A DNA stretch of 58,378 nucleotides from Pallidibacillus pasinlerensis (GCF_009996845.1 NZ_JAACYS010000011.1:1-58378); one strand, 5' to 3'. Positions 39,436 to 49,758 are shown, counted from the first letter of the stretch. A program made the numbers and translations. The notes: generated by a model not told the origin, from the letters alone.

Positions 39436-40374
39436 TTAATAGTTTTCTTCTAATTCTTGTAAAATTTCATCGATTAAATCCTTAGCACCGCGCTCAATTA
39501 ACTGATCACCCGCAACATTACCAATTTTTTCTGGATTTTCTCCTGAAACAGTTTCGATTAAAATTTCTTTTCCATCTGTTGACGCAACAAAAGCGGTTAA
39601 CTCAATTTTGTTTTCATTATTAACCGTTGCATACCCACCAACTGGAACTTTACAGCTACCTTCCATTTTATTTAAAAAGACACGCTCAGCCTGTACAGCT
39701 AGAGCCGTTGACTGATCTGTGAACTTCTCAAGCCATTCAAGTAACTCTGTATCATCTTCACGACATTCAATTGCTAATGCACCTTGACCAACGGCTGGGA
39801 TACAAACTTCCGGTTCTAAATACTCTGTAACGATATCCTGTGACCAACCCATTCTTGATAGGCCTGCAGCTGCTAAAATAATTGCATCATAGTCTTCTGT
39901 TTCTAACTTTCTGAGACGTGTATCAATGTTTCCACGAATCCATTTTACCTTTAAATCAGGACGCGCTTTTAATATTTGTGCCTTTCTACGAAGACTACTT
40001 GTTCCGACAATCGCCCCAGCTGGTAGTTCTGCTAAACCTTTTTTAGATTTTGAAATAAAGGCATCACGTGGATCTTCTCTTTTCGGAATCGCTCCAATTG
40101 TTAATCCTTCAGGTAAAACACTAGGCATATCTTTCATACTATGTACAGCCATATCAATTTGTTTCGTTAGCATTTCATGTTCAATTTCTTTTACGAATAA
40201 ACCTTTTCCGCCAACTTTTGATAAAGTCGTATCTAAAATCTTATCCCCTTTTGTAACAATTTCTTTTACTTCAAACTCAAAAGGTGCACCTAAGTTTTTC
40301 AATTGTTCAATAACCCAATTTGTTTGTGTTAACGCTAATTTACTGCGTCTTGATCCGACGATAATTTTACGCAT
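39436..40374 (-). CDS. hemC: hydroxymethylbilane synthase (porphobilinogen deaminase)
   Basis: A 312-residue enzyme polymerising four porphobilinogens. C241 in [11 protein letters not shown] carries the dipyrromethane cofactor. The catalytic Asp is in HSMKDMPS (D82), and arginines in TSSLRRKAQ and RGNIDTRL bind the substrate. Start follows AGGAGG. Third functional gene of the haem operon. Confidence 0.97.
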   Translation of the reverse strand: MRKIIVGSRRSKLALTQTNWVIEQLKNLGAPFEFEVKEIVTKGDKILDTTLSKVGGKGLFVKEIEHEMLTKQIDMAVHSMKDMPSVLPEGLTIGAIPKREDPRDAFISKSKKGLAELPAGAIVGTSSLRRKAQILKARPDLKVKWIRGNIDTRLRKLETEDYDAIILAAAGLSRMGWSQDIVTEYLEPEVCIPAVGQGALAIECREDDTELLEWLEKFTDQSTALAVQAERVFLNKMEGSCKVPVGGYATVNNENKIELTAFVASTDGKEILIETVSGENPEKIGNVAGDQLIERGAKDLIDEILQELEENY

Positions 40375-40423
40375 AATATCCTCCTGAATGTAAAAAAATT
40401 TATGTACAAAACCGCTTACTTAG

Positions 40424-41248
40424 TTAAAAATGAAATGAAGAAAAATTTCCGAATAAGAAAAAGTTAATTAATACGACTAAAAATGCTGAAATATTATAGT
40501 AAGCTAACTTTTTACCCGCAATATCTTTTCGTAGCTTTAAATAAACGATGACACTGTAAATAATAATAATGAGAAATGATCCGATAATTTTAGCATCTAA
40601 AATTTGTAATGTAGGAATTTTTAAAAATGCCCATTGTAATCCTAGTATAATACCGATTGTAAAAATTGGTAAACCGACAACAATTAATATAGAGGCAAAT
40701 TTTTCTAACATCATTAAATCATTGAGCCTCATTAACCGTTTTCGCCATTTCTTCTTTTTCAACAATTGATACTGTATCAAGTATAGAAGGGAAAACGTAC
40801 ATGATAATGAAAAAACAACGTAGGCAAGAATAGATAAAAAGATATGGATAAACAATAATTCTGATATTAATTGCCCACTAACAGCTGTTTCTTGCCACTG
40901 AAACGGAGCAAACGTATATATGACTACGATAATAAAACCTAAAAGGTTCGTGAAAAAGGCGATAAATTCAATTTTCCAAATCCGAGTTACAAATATCGTA
41001 AATGTGATTAAAAGCCAACTATAAAAATAAAGTCCCTGTTCAAGGCTTAACAAAGGTAATCGACCTGTTCGGATATAAAAATCAATTACCAAAATGGTCT
41101 GTAACAACCACACAACATAAAGCAACCAGAAGGCTATCTTTTTAGCCTTCCGGTTATGCAAAAGAAAATCAATATAAAAACTGATAAGAGAAAATGCATA
41201 TAGAAGTACCATTCCCTCTTGCATTCTCGCCAGAAAATTTTCCGTCAT
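40424..41248 (-). CDS. hemX: HemX-like membrane protein, CcsA/CcmC family
   Basis: A 274-residue polytopic protein with about eight hydrophobic helices, related to cytochrome c assembly proteins. In B. subtilis HemX lowers the level of HemA. The gene lies between hemA and hemC exactly as there. The WWD-type haem-handling motif of true CcsA is not evident to me. Start has GAGG at longer spacing. Confidence 0.9.
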   Translation of the reverse strand: MTENFLARMQEGMVLLYAFSLISFYIDFLLHNRKAKKIAFWLLYVVWLLQTILVIDFYIRTGRLPLLSLEQGLYFYSWLLITFTIFVTRIWKIEFIAFFTNLLGFIIVVIYTFAPFQWQETAVSGQLISELLFIHIFLSILAYVVFSLSCTFSLLYLIQYQLLKKKKWRKRLMRLNDLMMLEKFASILIVVGLPIFTIGIILGLQWAFLKIPTLQILDAKIIGSFLIIIIYSVIVYLKLRKDIAGKKLAYYNISAFLVVLINFFLFGNFSSFHF

Positions 41249-41300
41249 AGGCGAAAACCTCTTTCACAAGTCTCAAAATCCCATACAGTCGCAAAAAGCA

Positions 41301-42647
41301 TTAATTCGTTTGCAGTGGTGGTGCCACTTTCCTTTCTTTGCGCTCTACTTTTTCAGCCTTTTTCCCTGGTCGTGTATTTTTTTGTTCAGATAAATTAAAG
41401 ATTTGTTCGAAATAGTATAAAGCCTCATTTCCATTTGGCTCAGCAGCTAATTCTTTTATTTGTAAAATTGGATCTTTTAACATTTGATTAATGATTGATT
41501 TCATATGTTTACCAATCACTTTACGCTCACGCTCTGATAAATCTGGTAATTTTCGCTCTAAACTTGTCATAACGTCTGCTTGAATATTTAACGCTTTTTC
41601 ACGCAAATTAGAAATTAACGGAATTACACCTAGAGTATTTAGCCACTCTTGGAAATCGGCCTGCGCTTCGTCGATAAAGGTTTCAATTAATTCCGCTGCC
41701 TTTTGTCGTTCTTCCATATTCGCTTCAACGACCCCTTCTAAATCATCGATATCATATAAAAACATGCTGTCTAAATCATGGATTTCAGGATCAATGTCTC
41801 TTGGTACGGCAATATCAACTAAGAAAATTGGCTTTCCTTTTCTTGTCTTTTCTACCGTTTCCATCATCGATTTAGTGATAACGTATTGGCTTGAACCCGT
41901 TGATGAGATAACAATATCGGACTGACTTAAAACGTCGATCAGATTATCTAGTGAATATGCTTCTCCATTAAATTCATCCGCCATTTCTTTTGCTCTTTCA
42001 AAGGTACGGTTAACGACCGCGATTTTATCAACGCCACTACCTTGTAAATTTTGGATAGCGAGCTTACCCATTTTTCCAGCACCAACAATGGCTACTTGTT
42101 TTCCTTGTAAATCACCGAAAATTTTTTTAGAAAGTTCTACTGCAGCATAACTTACAGATACTGCATTGGCGCCGATATCTGTTTCTGTATGAGCTTTTTT
42201 CGCGACCGTGACCGCTTCTTTAAATAAACGATTAAATACCGTCCCAATTGTTTGCTTTTCTTGAGCTAGTAGATAACTTGACCGCACTTGTCCTAAAATT
42301 TGTGTTTCCCCGATGATCATCGAATCTAATCCACAAGCAACGTTGAACAAGTGGCGAATCATTTTATCATTTTCATAAATGAACAAATACGGGTCAAATT
42401 CCGCACGTTCCATTGAAAACCATTCAGCTAAAAACTCTCTAATATAATATTTTCCTGTATGTAACTGATCAACTACGGCATAAACTTCCGTTCGGTTACA
42501 AGTCGATACAATTACATTTTCAAGAATACTTTTTCTTCCCTTTAACGCTTCCATTGCGTCACCAATTTGTGACTCTTGGAAAGACAACCGTTCCCGAATC
42601 TCTACAGGAGCTGTTTTATTGTTCAACCCCACTACAATTAAATGCAT
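41301..42647 (-). CDS. hemA: glutamyl-tRNA reductase
   Basis: A 448-residue NADPH-dependent enzyme that starts C5 tetrapyrrole synthesis by reducing glutamyl-tRNA. The catalytic cysteine is C50 in [12 protein letters not shown], the NADPH-binding loop is [10 protein letters not shown] (about 188), and a dimerisation helix is at the C-terminus. The last 30 residues are basic ([16 protein letters not shown]). Start follows GGGAGG. A PerR-box-like sequence lies 155 bp upstream. Confidence 0.97.
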   Translation of the reverse strand: MHLIVVGLNNKTAPVEIRERLSFQESQIGDAMEALKGRKSILENVIVSTCNRTEVYAVVDQLHTGKYYIREFLAEWFSMERAEFDPYLFIYENDKMIRHLFNVACGLDSMIIGETQILGQVRSSYLLAQEKQTIGTVFNRLFKEAVTVAKKAHTETDIGANAVSVSYAAVELSKKIFGDLQGKQVAIVGAGKMGKLAIQNLQGSGVDKIAVVNRTFERAKEMADEFNGEAYSLDNLIDVLSQSDIVISSTGSSQYVITKSMMETVEKTRKGKPIFLVDIAVPRDIDPEIHDLDSMFLYDIDDLEGVVEANMEERQKAAELIETFIDEAQADFQEWLNTLGVIPLISNLREKALNIQADVMTSLERKLPDLSERERKVIGKHMKSIINQMLKDPILQIKELAAEPNGNEALYYFEQIFNLSEQKNTRPGKKAEKVERKERKVAPPLQTN

Positions 42648-42801
42648 TGTTTACCTCCCAAAGAAACTCACTCTTATAGAAAATTTTATCATGTATAGTT
42701 AATAAATTTTGGATTAATTGTGAACAGAAACAGAAATTTATGATACGATAAAAACAGTCAATAAGTGGAAATTTCTTTACCATTTAATAACTATTTCTAG
42801 T

Positions 42802-42816
42802 TTAAAATAATTATAA
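42802..42816. promoter_or_regulatory. candidate PerR box upstream of hemA
   Basis: TTAAAATAATTATAA matches the PerR consensus TTATAATNATTATAA at 13 of 14 defined positions. It lies between divergent hemA and the LiaF-like gene. The B. subtilis hemA operon is PerR-controlled. The region is AT-rich, so chance match is possible. Confidence 0.5.
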
Positions 42817-42882
42817 ATTACTTTATTTTTAGGCTACCAAACATAGGCTATTTGTTCAAGTAATATGAAGGGGATTATATTC

Positions 42883-43368
42883 ATGAAAAAACAAAATTTA
42901 TTTCCAAGTATAGTATTAATTGGCTTTGGTCTATATTTTTTCCTTCAACAAACGAACTTTCAAATCGGATTTCCTATATTCATATGGCCAACGGTGCTTT
43001 TTATTGTTGGACTAGCTTTATTAATACAATCCTATTCAAGTAAAGATTTCGAAATGATTGTTCCAAGCATTCTCCTTTTAGGATTAGGCGTCCATTTCCA
43101 TTTTGTGCAAAATACAAATATTCAACTTGATCATATTGGTGTCATTATATTATTTATTGCCCTTGGTTATTTTTTACGCTATCAAAAAACGAAAAATGGT
43201 TTATTTTACTTTTGGCTTTTCCTTATTTTGGCATTAATTCAACTATTTTATGACAAATTTATGGAATGGTTTGGCGTTTTTGAGGATAAAAGTTTGAATT
43301 TCACATCATTGTGGCCAATTATTTTGATAATCGCAGGGGCGTATCTGTTCTTTTTTAGGAGAAAGTGA
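42883..43368 (+). CDS. LiaF/LiaI-like transmembrane protein
   Basis: A 161-residue membrane protein. It has an N-terminal LFPSIVLIGFGLYFFLQQ helix, the WPTVLFIVGLALL segment, and about five further hydrophobic stretches ending LWPIILIIAGAYLFFFRRK. The repeated PxxxLIxGxxLxL pattern is that of the LiaI/LiaF-type transmembrane region, found in envelope-stress modules. No sensor kinase neighbours it, so its role is open. ATG 42883 is 10 nt behind AAGGGG; the ATG at 42865 sits before that site. Confidence 0.72.
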   Translation: MKKQNLFPSIVLIGFGLYFFLQQTNFQIGFPIFIWPTVLFIVGLALLIQSYSSKDFEMIVPSILLLGLGVHFHFVQNTNIQLDHIGVIILFIALGYFLRYQKTKNGLFYFWLFLILALIQLFYDKFMEWFGVFEDKSLNFTSLWPIILIIAGAYLFFFRRK

Positions 43369-43421
43369 GTAAGGAGATCCCGAGGTGTTTGTATTTATTT
43401 TAGGGACCACCTTCATTAGGG

Positions 43422-44098
43422 CTTGAAGGACATTTCTGGCAGATTTTTCCGATGATTTGTCCTTCATAGTGCGCGTGAGAGACATTTATTGTGATTTTGT
43501 TCGGTGATTTGTCCTTCATCGGAGGTATGAAAGACACTTCTTGAGATTTAACGAGACAAATTGTCCTTCATAATTGGAATGATGGACATTTCGAATCTTT
43601 TTTCTCGGTGTTTTGTCCTTCATAGCGCTTATGAAAGACATTTCATCTACATTTTCTCGATGTTTTGTCCTTCATAACGCTCCTGAAAGACAATTTAACA
43701 AATTTCCCCTAACCTTTTGTCCTTCATCGCACTCATGAAAGACATTTCAACATCTTTTTCTCAAACTTTTGTCTCTCATAACGCACATGAAAGACAGTTT
43801 AGCCCTTTTACTTCATCATAATGTCCTTCATAGCGCTTATGAAAGACATTTCATCTACTTTTTCTCGATGTTTTGTCCTTCATTCCGCTCCTGAAAGACA
43901 ATTTAACAAATTTCCCCTAACCTTTTGTCCTTCATCGCACTCATGAAAGACATTTCAACATCTTTTTCTCAAACTTTTGTCTCTCATAACGCACATGAAA
44001 GACAGTTTAGCTACATTTCCTGAACGTTATGTCCTTCATAGCGCTTATGAAAGACATTTCATCTACTTTTTCTCGATGTTTTGTCCTTCATAAAAATC
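43422..44098. repeat. 52-bp tandem inverted-repeat array, locus 2
   Basis: About 13 units. The hairpin half is TGTCC-TTCATA-NNNNN-TATGAA-AGACA, followed by a linker ending in TTTTGT. GTCCTTCATAGCGCTT recurs at 43615, 43823 and 44031, i.e. every 208 bp = 4 x 52, so a four-unit block has been duplicated. The middle bases vary between units while the TTCAT/ATGAA arms are mostly kept. The array fills the gap between two converging genes. Confidence 0.92.
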
Positions 44099-44133
44099 TT
44101 CCCACTCATAATCCCGCAATCTTAAAAAACAAA

Positions 44134-44158
44134 TAAAAAAACCGAGCATGATCGCTCG
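44134..44158 (-). terminator. intrinsic terminator between array 2 and the YmcC-like gene
   Basis: Stem CGAGC / GCTCG with a 6-nt loop, followed on the minus strand by GGTTTTTTT. It lies about 100 nt past the YmcC-like stop. It may also stop plus-strand transcription (ATTTT side). Confidence 0.6.
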
Positions 44159-44260
44159 ATTTTACAGGTTACAGGGGTAAGTACTCCATATCTTAATCAA
44201 ACCAAGAGCCCATACCCTCCTACGATATTAGTACTCTCTCTATATCTAATCCGTCTATAC

Positions 44261-44809
44261 TCAATCATTCGCCCGTTTTGGAAAAATTGTATAACTGAAA
44301 CTAACGACAAAGTCGATGGCAACAGCTAATGTCCAAACCATTAAAGGTCTTACGAGGTTCTCTGTTTGTTCTGAATAACCAATTGTTAATATAATGAGCC
44401 CTAAAATCCCAGCTCCAATCACATACGCTAAGAAATGGCGGTACCAGCCTTTTCTCTCTTCTCTAGCATATTCCATGCCATACAATTTCTTTTTCACCGG
44501 ACGTTCGCCACCTGCAAAACGATAGGCAAACTGTTTATCCGCCCAAGCAATCATCTGTTTACCATAGGCTACACTAACCCCAATATATATCGCAGCTAAC
44601 CCATGAATGAAATCCGCAACGGCCCCATTTAACAAGTCAAAATAAGTTGCAAATAACAGTACTAAATCTACGAGCGGTGTGCATATGAAAAGAATGATAC
44701 TCAGTTTGTCTTTCTTAAAAATATACCTTGCCACAAGTCCGGCGATTACGAAAACCCAAAATCCAATTTCACAGGCGATTATTAACCAGCCGATCCAACT
44801 AATCATCAC
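44261..44809 (-). CDS. YmcC-like integral membrane protein
   Basis: A 182-residue protein with about five transmembrane helices, a central basic loop (GGERPVKKKLYGMEY, about 100-114) and conserved-looking HGLAAIYIGVSVAYGKQM. It resembles Bacillus YmcC, a membrane protein of unknown function (recalled similarity, not searched). It is divergent from a TetR regulator, with two palindromes between them, so it is probably the regulated target. Confidence 0.7.
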   Translation of the reverse strand: MMISWIGWLIIACEIGFWVFVIAGLVARYIFKKDKLSIILFICTPLVDLVLLFATYFDLLNGAVADFIHGLAAIYIGVSVAYGKQMIAWADKQFAYRFAGGERPVKKKLYGMEYAREERKGWYRHFLAYVIGAGILGLIILTIGYSEQTENLVRPLMVWTLAVAIDFVVSFSYTIFPKRAND

Positions 44810-44832
44810 AACACCTTCTCCTCATTTTTTAT

Positions 44833-44850
44833 TTAATACAACTGTATTAA
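44833..44850. promoter_or_regulatory. palindromic operator, TetR divergon, site 1
   Basis: TTAATACAACTGTATTAA, a perfect 8-bp inverted repeat around AC. It lies 24 bp upstream of the YmcC-like start, overlapping its likely -10 (TATTAAAT on the minus strand). Confidence 0.75.
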
Positions 44851-44871
44851 AAAGATAACATATTTTTTTAT

Positions 44872-44889
44872 TTAGCACAAGTGTGTTAA
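44872..44889. promoter_or_regulatory. palindromic operator, TetR divergon, site 2
   Basis: TTAGCACAAGTGTGTTAA, 7 of 8 arm positions paired, with the same TTA-N2-ACA / TGT-N2-TAA plan as site 1, centred 39 bp away. Its right arm overlaps TAAAAT, the likely -10 of tetR, ending 10 bp before the ATG. Confidence 0.72.
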
Positions 44890-44898
44890 AATAAAAAT

Positions 44899-45492
44899 AT
44901 GCCTAAAATTGTAGATCATGATGAAAGAAGAATTCAAATTGCAGAAGCGATGTGGAAAGTCATTGTGGAAGAAGGTTTGGAAAATGCAACGGTAAGAAAA
45001 GTTGCCCAAGCTGCTAACCTTTCCGTCGGAGCATTAAGACATTATTTTCCATCCCAATCCGAGTTATACGCTTTTTCAATGGAGCTCGTATCAGAGCGAG
45101 TTCAAACGCGGATTGCCTCGAAAAAATATGACGGCTCTCCGATGGAAGTTTTAAAAAAAATTATAAGTGAAGTGCTACCAGTTGATGAAGACCGTCGGGT
45201 TGAAATGGAGGTGTGGTTCGTATTTTCTGCAAAAACACTGGTAGACCCGAATCTTAAAGCATTAAGTGAAGAAAGCTATTTTTCGATGCACCTTGGGTTC
45301 GAGAGGCTTCTTCAAAAGTTAGAACTTTCAGGACTATTACGGGAGGAAATCGACGTCGAAATGGAAGTGAATCGACTCCATGCCCTTGTTGACGGAATGG
45401 GAAGCCATCACCTCCTTCACCCTGAAATATTTACCTATGAAATGATGATGGAAACATTAATTTATCATTTAAAAACTTTAATGAAGTCATAG
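44899..45492 (+). CDS. TetR-family transcriptional regulator
   Basis: A 197-residue regulator. The N-terminal helix-turn-helix (TVRKVAQAANLSVGALRHYFPSQ, about 28-50) is followed by an all-helical ligand domain. No ribosome binding site precedes the ATG; only AAAATAAAAAT lies between operator 2 and the start. The ATG is positioned where transcription from TAAAAT would begin, so the mRNA may be leaderless. Autoregulation and repression of the divergent membrane gene are inferred from the two operators. Confidence 0.9.
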   Translation: MPKIVDHDERRIQIAEAMWKVIVEEGLENATVRKVAQAANLSVGALRHYFPSQSELYAFSMELVSERVQTRIASKKYDGSPMEVLKKIISEVLPVDEDRRVEMEVWFVFSAKTLVDPNLKALSEESYFSMHLGFERLLQKLELSGLLREEIDVEMEVNRLHALVDGMGSHHLLHPEIFTYEMMMETLIYHLKTLMKS

Positions 45493-45522
45493 AACTCATT
45501 CATTTGGAGAGGGGAATTTAAG

Positions 45523-46383
45523 ATTAAGTTTAAAAAAAGAATTGCCATTTTACTTGGGCTAATTTTCATCATCATATTTTTCTACTATCAAAATAACTAT
45601 ATTGTTAAAACAACTTTTACCATCCAATCAGACGAGTTACCAGAAAGCTTCCACAATTATAAAATTGTTCATCTATCCGACTTACATAATAAAAAGTTCG
45701 GTAGTGAACAAAAGTATTTGCTTGAAAAAATTGTGGTGGAAAAACCAGACCTTATTGTTTTTACTGGGGATTTAATAGATTCAAGGCGCTATAATGAAAA
45801 GCCAAGTCTAACATTAATAGAACAATTAGTGGATTTAGCACCTGTTTACTATGTAACAGGCAATCATGAATGGAAATCGGGAAAATATGAAGCTTTGGAA
45901 GAAAAACTGAAAAAACTCGGAGTCCACATTTTGAAAAACGAAACGATAACAATTACCAATGGTTCTGACGAAATTTATATTACAGGTTTGGATGACCCAA
46001 CATTTAGTAACGAAAACAGTGAATCTGAAATTATGGAACAATTTTTGACTGAGGTAGCTAGAAACTTCCATCCCAACCAATTTCATATTCTATTATCCCA
46101 TCGGCCAGAGTTATTTCCTCTTTATGCTGAATATAGATTTGATCTCGTTTTTTCAGGACATGCCCATGGTGGACAATTCCGTCTGCCATTCATCGGTGGG
46201 TTAGTTGCACCAAACCAAGGCTTGTTCCCGAAATATACTGCTGTTGATCACCATATTGATCAAACGACGATGATTGTAAGTCGTGGTCTAGGTAATAGTA
46301 TTATTCCCGTTCGAATTTTTAACCGTCTAGAAATCGTTGTTGTTACTTTACAAGTAAACACTAAAACTTTTTCACGAAAATAA
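45523..46383 (+). CDS. membrane-anchored metallophosphoesterase with ATT start
   Basis: A 286-residue protein of the calcineurin-like YkuE/YaeI type. A basic N-terminus KFKKR precedes a transmembrane helix (ILLGLIFIIIFFYY, about residues 8-22). Metal-site motifs follow in order: LSDLH, TGDLID, GNHEW, LLSHRP, SGHAHGGQ. No ATG, GTG or TTG exists upstream of residue 66, and starting there would remove the anchor and the first metal ligands (D-x-H). ATT at 45523 lies 8 nt after AGAGGGG, so I take it as the start. It follows tetR by 30 bp in the same frame. Confidence 0.85.
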   Translation: MKFKKRIAILLGLIFIIIFFYYQNNYIVKTTFTIQSDELPESFHNYKIVHLSDLHNKKFGSEQKYLLEKIVVEKPDLIVFTGDLIDSRRYNEKPSLTLIEQLVDLAPVYYVTGNHEWKSGKYEALEEKLKKLGVHILKNETITITNGSDEIYITGLDDPTFSNENSESEIMEQFLTEVARNFHPNQFHILLSHRPELFPLYAEYRFDLVFSGHAHGGQFRLPFIGGLVAPNQGLFPKYTAVDHHIDQTTMIVSRGLGNSIIPVRIFNRLEIVVVTLQVNTKTFSRK

Positions 46384-46385
46384 TA

Positions 46386-46427
46386 GGAGTAGCATCCATC
46401 CAATTTCGGATAAAGCTACTCCTTTTT
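46386..46427 (+). terminator. intrinsic terminator of tetR-metallophosphoesterase
   Basis: Perfect 8-bp stem GGAGTAGC / GCTACTCC with a long loop and TTTTT, starting 2 nt after the stop codon. Confidence 0.85.
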
Positions 46428-46435
46428 CATGCGAA

Positions 46436-47050
46436 TTATTCTTCACTATTTTCTACTACTTGTTCACCATATATATACTGTTGAATGACGTTCCAAGCCT
46501 CATCTTTACCTTGTCCAGTTTCGGAAGAGAAAAGAATAAGGTGGTCACTTTTTTCCATATCCAACGTTTCTTTTACGACTTTTAAATGTTTTTGCCACTT
46601 TCCTTTTGGAATTTTATCCGCTTTAGTCGCAATAATAATCGTTGGAATCTTGTAGTATTTCAAGAAGTCATACATCATCACATCATCTTCTGTTGGTGGA
46701 TGACGAAGATCAACAATTGAAACTACACATTTCAATTGTGGTCGTTCGGTTAAGTAGGTTTCAATCATTTTACCCCACTTTTCCCGTTCTTTTTTCGACA
46801 CTTTCGCGTAACCATAACCAGGAACATCGACAAAATAAAACTCTTCATTAATTAAGTAAAAATTCAATGTTTGTGTTTTTCCTGGTTTAGAAGAAGTTCT
46901 CGCTAAACTTTTACGATTTAACATTTTATTAATGAAGGATGATTTCCCTACATTCGAACGACCGGCAAGGGCAATTTCAGGTAAATCTCCTTCAGGATAT
47001 TGAGCTTTTGAAACAGCACTCATTACGATTTCTGCACTTTTAATTTTCAT
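46436..47050 (-). CDS. engB: ribosome biogenesis GTPase EngB/YsxC
   Basis: A 204-residue GTPase needed for 50S subunit assembly. Motifs: G1 GRSNVGKS, G3 DVPGYG, G4 TKAD, G5 SSETGQG. ATG 47050 is 5 nt behind AGGTGG; a GTG three codons upstream overlaps that site. It overlaps the lonA stop by 11 bp, so they are co-translated. The same lonA-engB order occurs in B. subtilis. Confidence 0.96.
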   Translation of the reverse strand: MKIKSAEIVMSAVSKAQYPEGDLPEIALAGRSNVGKSSFINKMLNRKSLARTSSKPGKTQTLNFYLINEEFYFVDVPGYGYAKVSKKEREKWGKMIETYLTERPQLKCVVSIVDLRHPPTEDDVMMYDFLKYYKIPTIIIATKADKIPKGKWQKHLKVVKETLDMEKSDHLILFSSETGQGKDEAWNVIQQYIYGEQVVENSEE

Positions 47051-49370
47051 TCGTTCCACCTACTATTGCTTCGTTTAATACTTCTTTTACATGTGTTACA
47101 GGTATATATGTTAAATCTTTTTTCACGACTTCTGGTACACCTTCAAGATCCTTTTCATTATCTTTTGGAATAATGATGCGTTTTAAACCTGCACGATGCG
47201 CACCTAATGATTTTTCCTTCAGTCCACCAATTGGTAGAACGCGACCGCGTAATGTGACTTCACCAGTCATTCCCACTTCACGGCTTACTGGTTTACCAGT
47301 TAAAGCAGACACTAACGCCGTTGTAATGGTAATCCCTGCTGACGGTCCATCTTTCGGTACGGCACCTTCTGGAACGTGAATATGAATATCATATTTTTCA
47401 TGAAAATCAGATGCAATTCCTAATTTTTCAGCATTGGAACGGACGTAACTGAAGGCCGCTTGTGCCGATTCCTTCATCACATCTCCTAATTTTCCTGTTA
47501 AAACTAATTTTCCTTTACCCGGTGCGAGGGCAACTTCGATTTGCAAAGTATCGCCACCAACGGCTGTATAGGCTAAACCAGTTGCAACACCGACTAAATC
47601 TTCTTGTTCTGCCATACCATAACGGAAGATTTTTTTACCTAAAAATTCTTCAATATTTTTTTCCGTCACAATAACTCGTTTCTTCTCTTCCGAAGTTATA
47701 ATCTTCGCTGTTTTACGGCAAATTTTCGCAACAGTTCGCTCCAAACCACGAACCCCTGCTTCACGGGTATAATAACGAATCATTGAGGTAATCGCGTCAT
47801 CACGAATTTGTAGCTGACTCTTTGTTAAGCCGTTTTCTTTTATTTGCTTTGGAATTAAGTAATCTTTTGCAATATGCAATTTCTCAAGTTCCGTATAACC
47901 AGCAATTGAAATAATCTCCATCCGGTCACGTAACGGTCCAGGAATGGTACTTAAATCATTCGCTGTTGCGATAAACATTACTTTCGAAAGGTCATATGTT
48001 TCTTCAATATAGTGATCACTGAAGTTTTTATTTTGTTCAGGGTCCAATACTTCAAGCATCGCTGCTGATGGGTCGCCACGGAAATCGTTCGACATTTTAT
48101 CTATTTCATCAAGTAAAAAGACAGGGTTAATCGTTCCTGCTTTTTTCATTCCTTGAATAATGCGTCCCGGCATCGCACCGACATACGTTCTACGGTGACC
48201 ACGAATTTCAGATTCATCTCGCACACCACCGAGGGAAATGCGTACAAATTTTCTACCTAAGGAACGAGCGACGGATTTTGCTAAACTTGTTTTACCTACC
48301 CCAGGAGGTCCAACGAGGCAAAGAATCGGTCCTTTAATAGAAGCCGTTAATTTTTGTACTGCTAAATATTCTAGGACACGTTCTTTCACTTTTTCTAATC
48401 CGTAATGATCTTCATCTAACACTTTTTGTGCCTTTTTAATATTTATATCGTCTTCCGTAGCTTCAGTCCACGGTAAATTAATTAACCAATCTAAGTATGT
48501 GCGAATAACTGAACTTTCAGCAGATGTGCTCGGTACTTTTTCATACCGTTCTAATTCCCGAGTCGCCGCATTATAAACATGTTCTGGCATCCCTGCATTT
48601 TCAATTTTTTCACGAAGCATTTCAACTTCGCCGGCTTTACCTTCTTTATCACCTAGTTCTTTTTGAATTGCCTTCATTTGTTCACGAAGGTAATACTCTT
48701 TTTGTGTTCGCTCCATGGAACGTTTCACACGTTGACCAATTTTCTTCTCAAGGCGAATGACTTCTTTTTCATTATTTAAAATGGTAACAATCATATTTAG
48801 TCGTTCTTTAATATCAACCGTTTCTAACACTTCTTGTTTTTGCTTCATTTTTAACGGCAAATGTGAAGCGATAATATCCGCTAAACGGCCAGGCTCTTCA
48901 ATATCTTGAACCGTTGCAAAAGTTTCTGCAGATACTTTTTTCGATATTTTTATGTATTGTTCAAATAAGTCTAAAACCATTCGCTCAAGTGCTTCAACTT
49001 CTGCGTCCTTTTGCGTATCCGGTTCGAGAACTTGCACCTCAACTTCATAAAACTCATCATTTTCGATGAATTTTTCAATTCTTCCACGACTTAAACCTTC
49101 CACTAACACACGGATTGTACCGTTTGGAAGCTTTAACATTTGTTTTACACGGGCTAACGTTCCCTTTTTATAAATCTCTTCTTCAGTTGGTTCGTCTATT
49201 GATACTTCCTTTTGAGCAGATAGGAAGATGTAATTATCATTCATCATTGCATGCTCAAGCGCTTGCACCGATTTATCTCGTCCAACATCTAAATGCATGA
49301 CTGTTGTCGGATATACTAACAGTCCGCGAAGTGGCAGGAGGGGAACGATCTTCGTTTGTTGTTCTACCAT
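47040..49370 (-). CDS. lonA: ATP-dependent protease LonA
   Basis: A 776-residue homohexameric AAA+ protease. The N-terminal substrate-binding domain (about 5-200) precedes a coiled coil, Walker [10 protein letters not shown] (about 357) and Walker B FLLDEIDK. The serine-lysine dyad protease domain contains PKDGPSAGI (catalytic Ser). The gene starts after GGAGG. LonA degrades misfolded and regulatory proteins in the vegetative cell. Confidence 0.98.
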   Translation of the reverse strand: MVEQQTKIVPLLPLRGLLVYPTTVMHLDVGRDKSVQALEHAMMNDNYIFLSAQKEVSIDEPTEEEIYKKGTLARVKQMLKLPNGTIRVLVEGLSRGRIEKFIENDEFYEVEVQVLEPDTQKDAEVEALERMVLDLFEQYIKISKKVSAETFATVQDIEEPGRLADIIASHLPLKMKQKQEVLETVDIKERLNMIVTILNNEKEVIRLEKKIGQRVKRSMERTQKEYYLREQMKAIQKELGDKEGKAGEVEMLREKIENAGMPEHVYNAATRELERYEKVPSTSAESSVIRTYLDWLINLPWTEATEDDINIKKAQKVLDEDHYGLEKVKERVLEYLAVQKLTASIKGPILCLVGPPGVGKTSLAKSVARSLGRKFVRISLGGVRDESEIRGHRRTYVGAMPGRIIQGMKKAGTINPVFLLDEIDKMSNDFRGDPSAAMLEVLDPEQNKNFSDHYIEETYDLSKVMFIATANDLSTIPGPLRDRMEIISIAGYTELEKLHIAKDYLIPKQIKENGLTKSQLQIRDDAITSMIRYYTREAGVRGLERTVAKICRKTAKIITSEEKKRVIVTEKNIEEFLGKKIFRYGMAEQEDLVGVATGLAYTAVGGDTLQIEVALAPGKGKLVLTGKLGDVMKESAQAAFSYVRSNAEKLGIASDFHEKYDIHIHVPEGAVPKDGPSAGITITTALVSALTGKPVSREVGMTGEVTLRGRVLPIGGLKEKSLGAHRAGLKRIIIPKDNEKDLEGVPEVVKKDLTYIPVTHVKEVLNEAIVGGTNEN

Positions 49371-49700
49371 TGTGATACCTCCAATTTTTAAGAAAAAATA
49401 TTATTATGTATCATTTTAATTTAAAAAATATGTATTATGTAATGATAATTTCAGTAAAAAAGTAAAAAAAGTGAAAAAGGGGTAATATAAAAATTTTAAC
49501 CTATTTAAGTGAAACTGTCTAATTGAAAGCCGGTAAAGTGTGAAGTTACAGATGGTCAACTGTATTATGAATAATTTCGATCATTTTTTCAATGCAATTG
49601 CTTCAATATTGTTTCTTTTTTAATCTTCCTATTGTTATTAGATTTATCAGTAAAAGTTGTGAATAATGTAGAGTGGCGTTTAATTTTGTATAAAAGTCAC
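49371..49700. other. intergenic region between lonA and lonB
   Basis: AT-rich, no open frame with a ribosome binding site. It must hold the lonA promoter, but I saw no convincing consensus, CIRCE element or CtsR heptad repeat. Confidence 0.5.
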
Positions 49701-49706
49701 TTTTTA

Positions 49707-49737
49707 CAAAAAAAGCCGGTTTGTATAAGACAAACCG
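49707..49737 (-). terminator. intrinsic terminator of lonB
   Basis: 8-bp stem CGGTTTGT / ACAAACCG, 5-nt loop, followed on the minus strand by GCTTTTTTTG. Lies about 21 nt past the lonB stop. Confidence 0.88.
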
Positions 49738-49758
49738 TTTTGGAGTGGCATTACTAAA

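Noticed and set aside
47173-49300. Plus-strand open frames opposite lonA, mreB, pilB and valS
   Set aside because: They lie antisense to well-conserved genes, lack ribosome binding sites and have low-complexity translations.
49371-49758. CIRCE or CtsR operator upstream of lonA
   Set aside because: Only an isolated GGTCAA word was found, no paired heptads or CIRCE inverted repeat.
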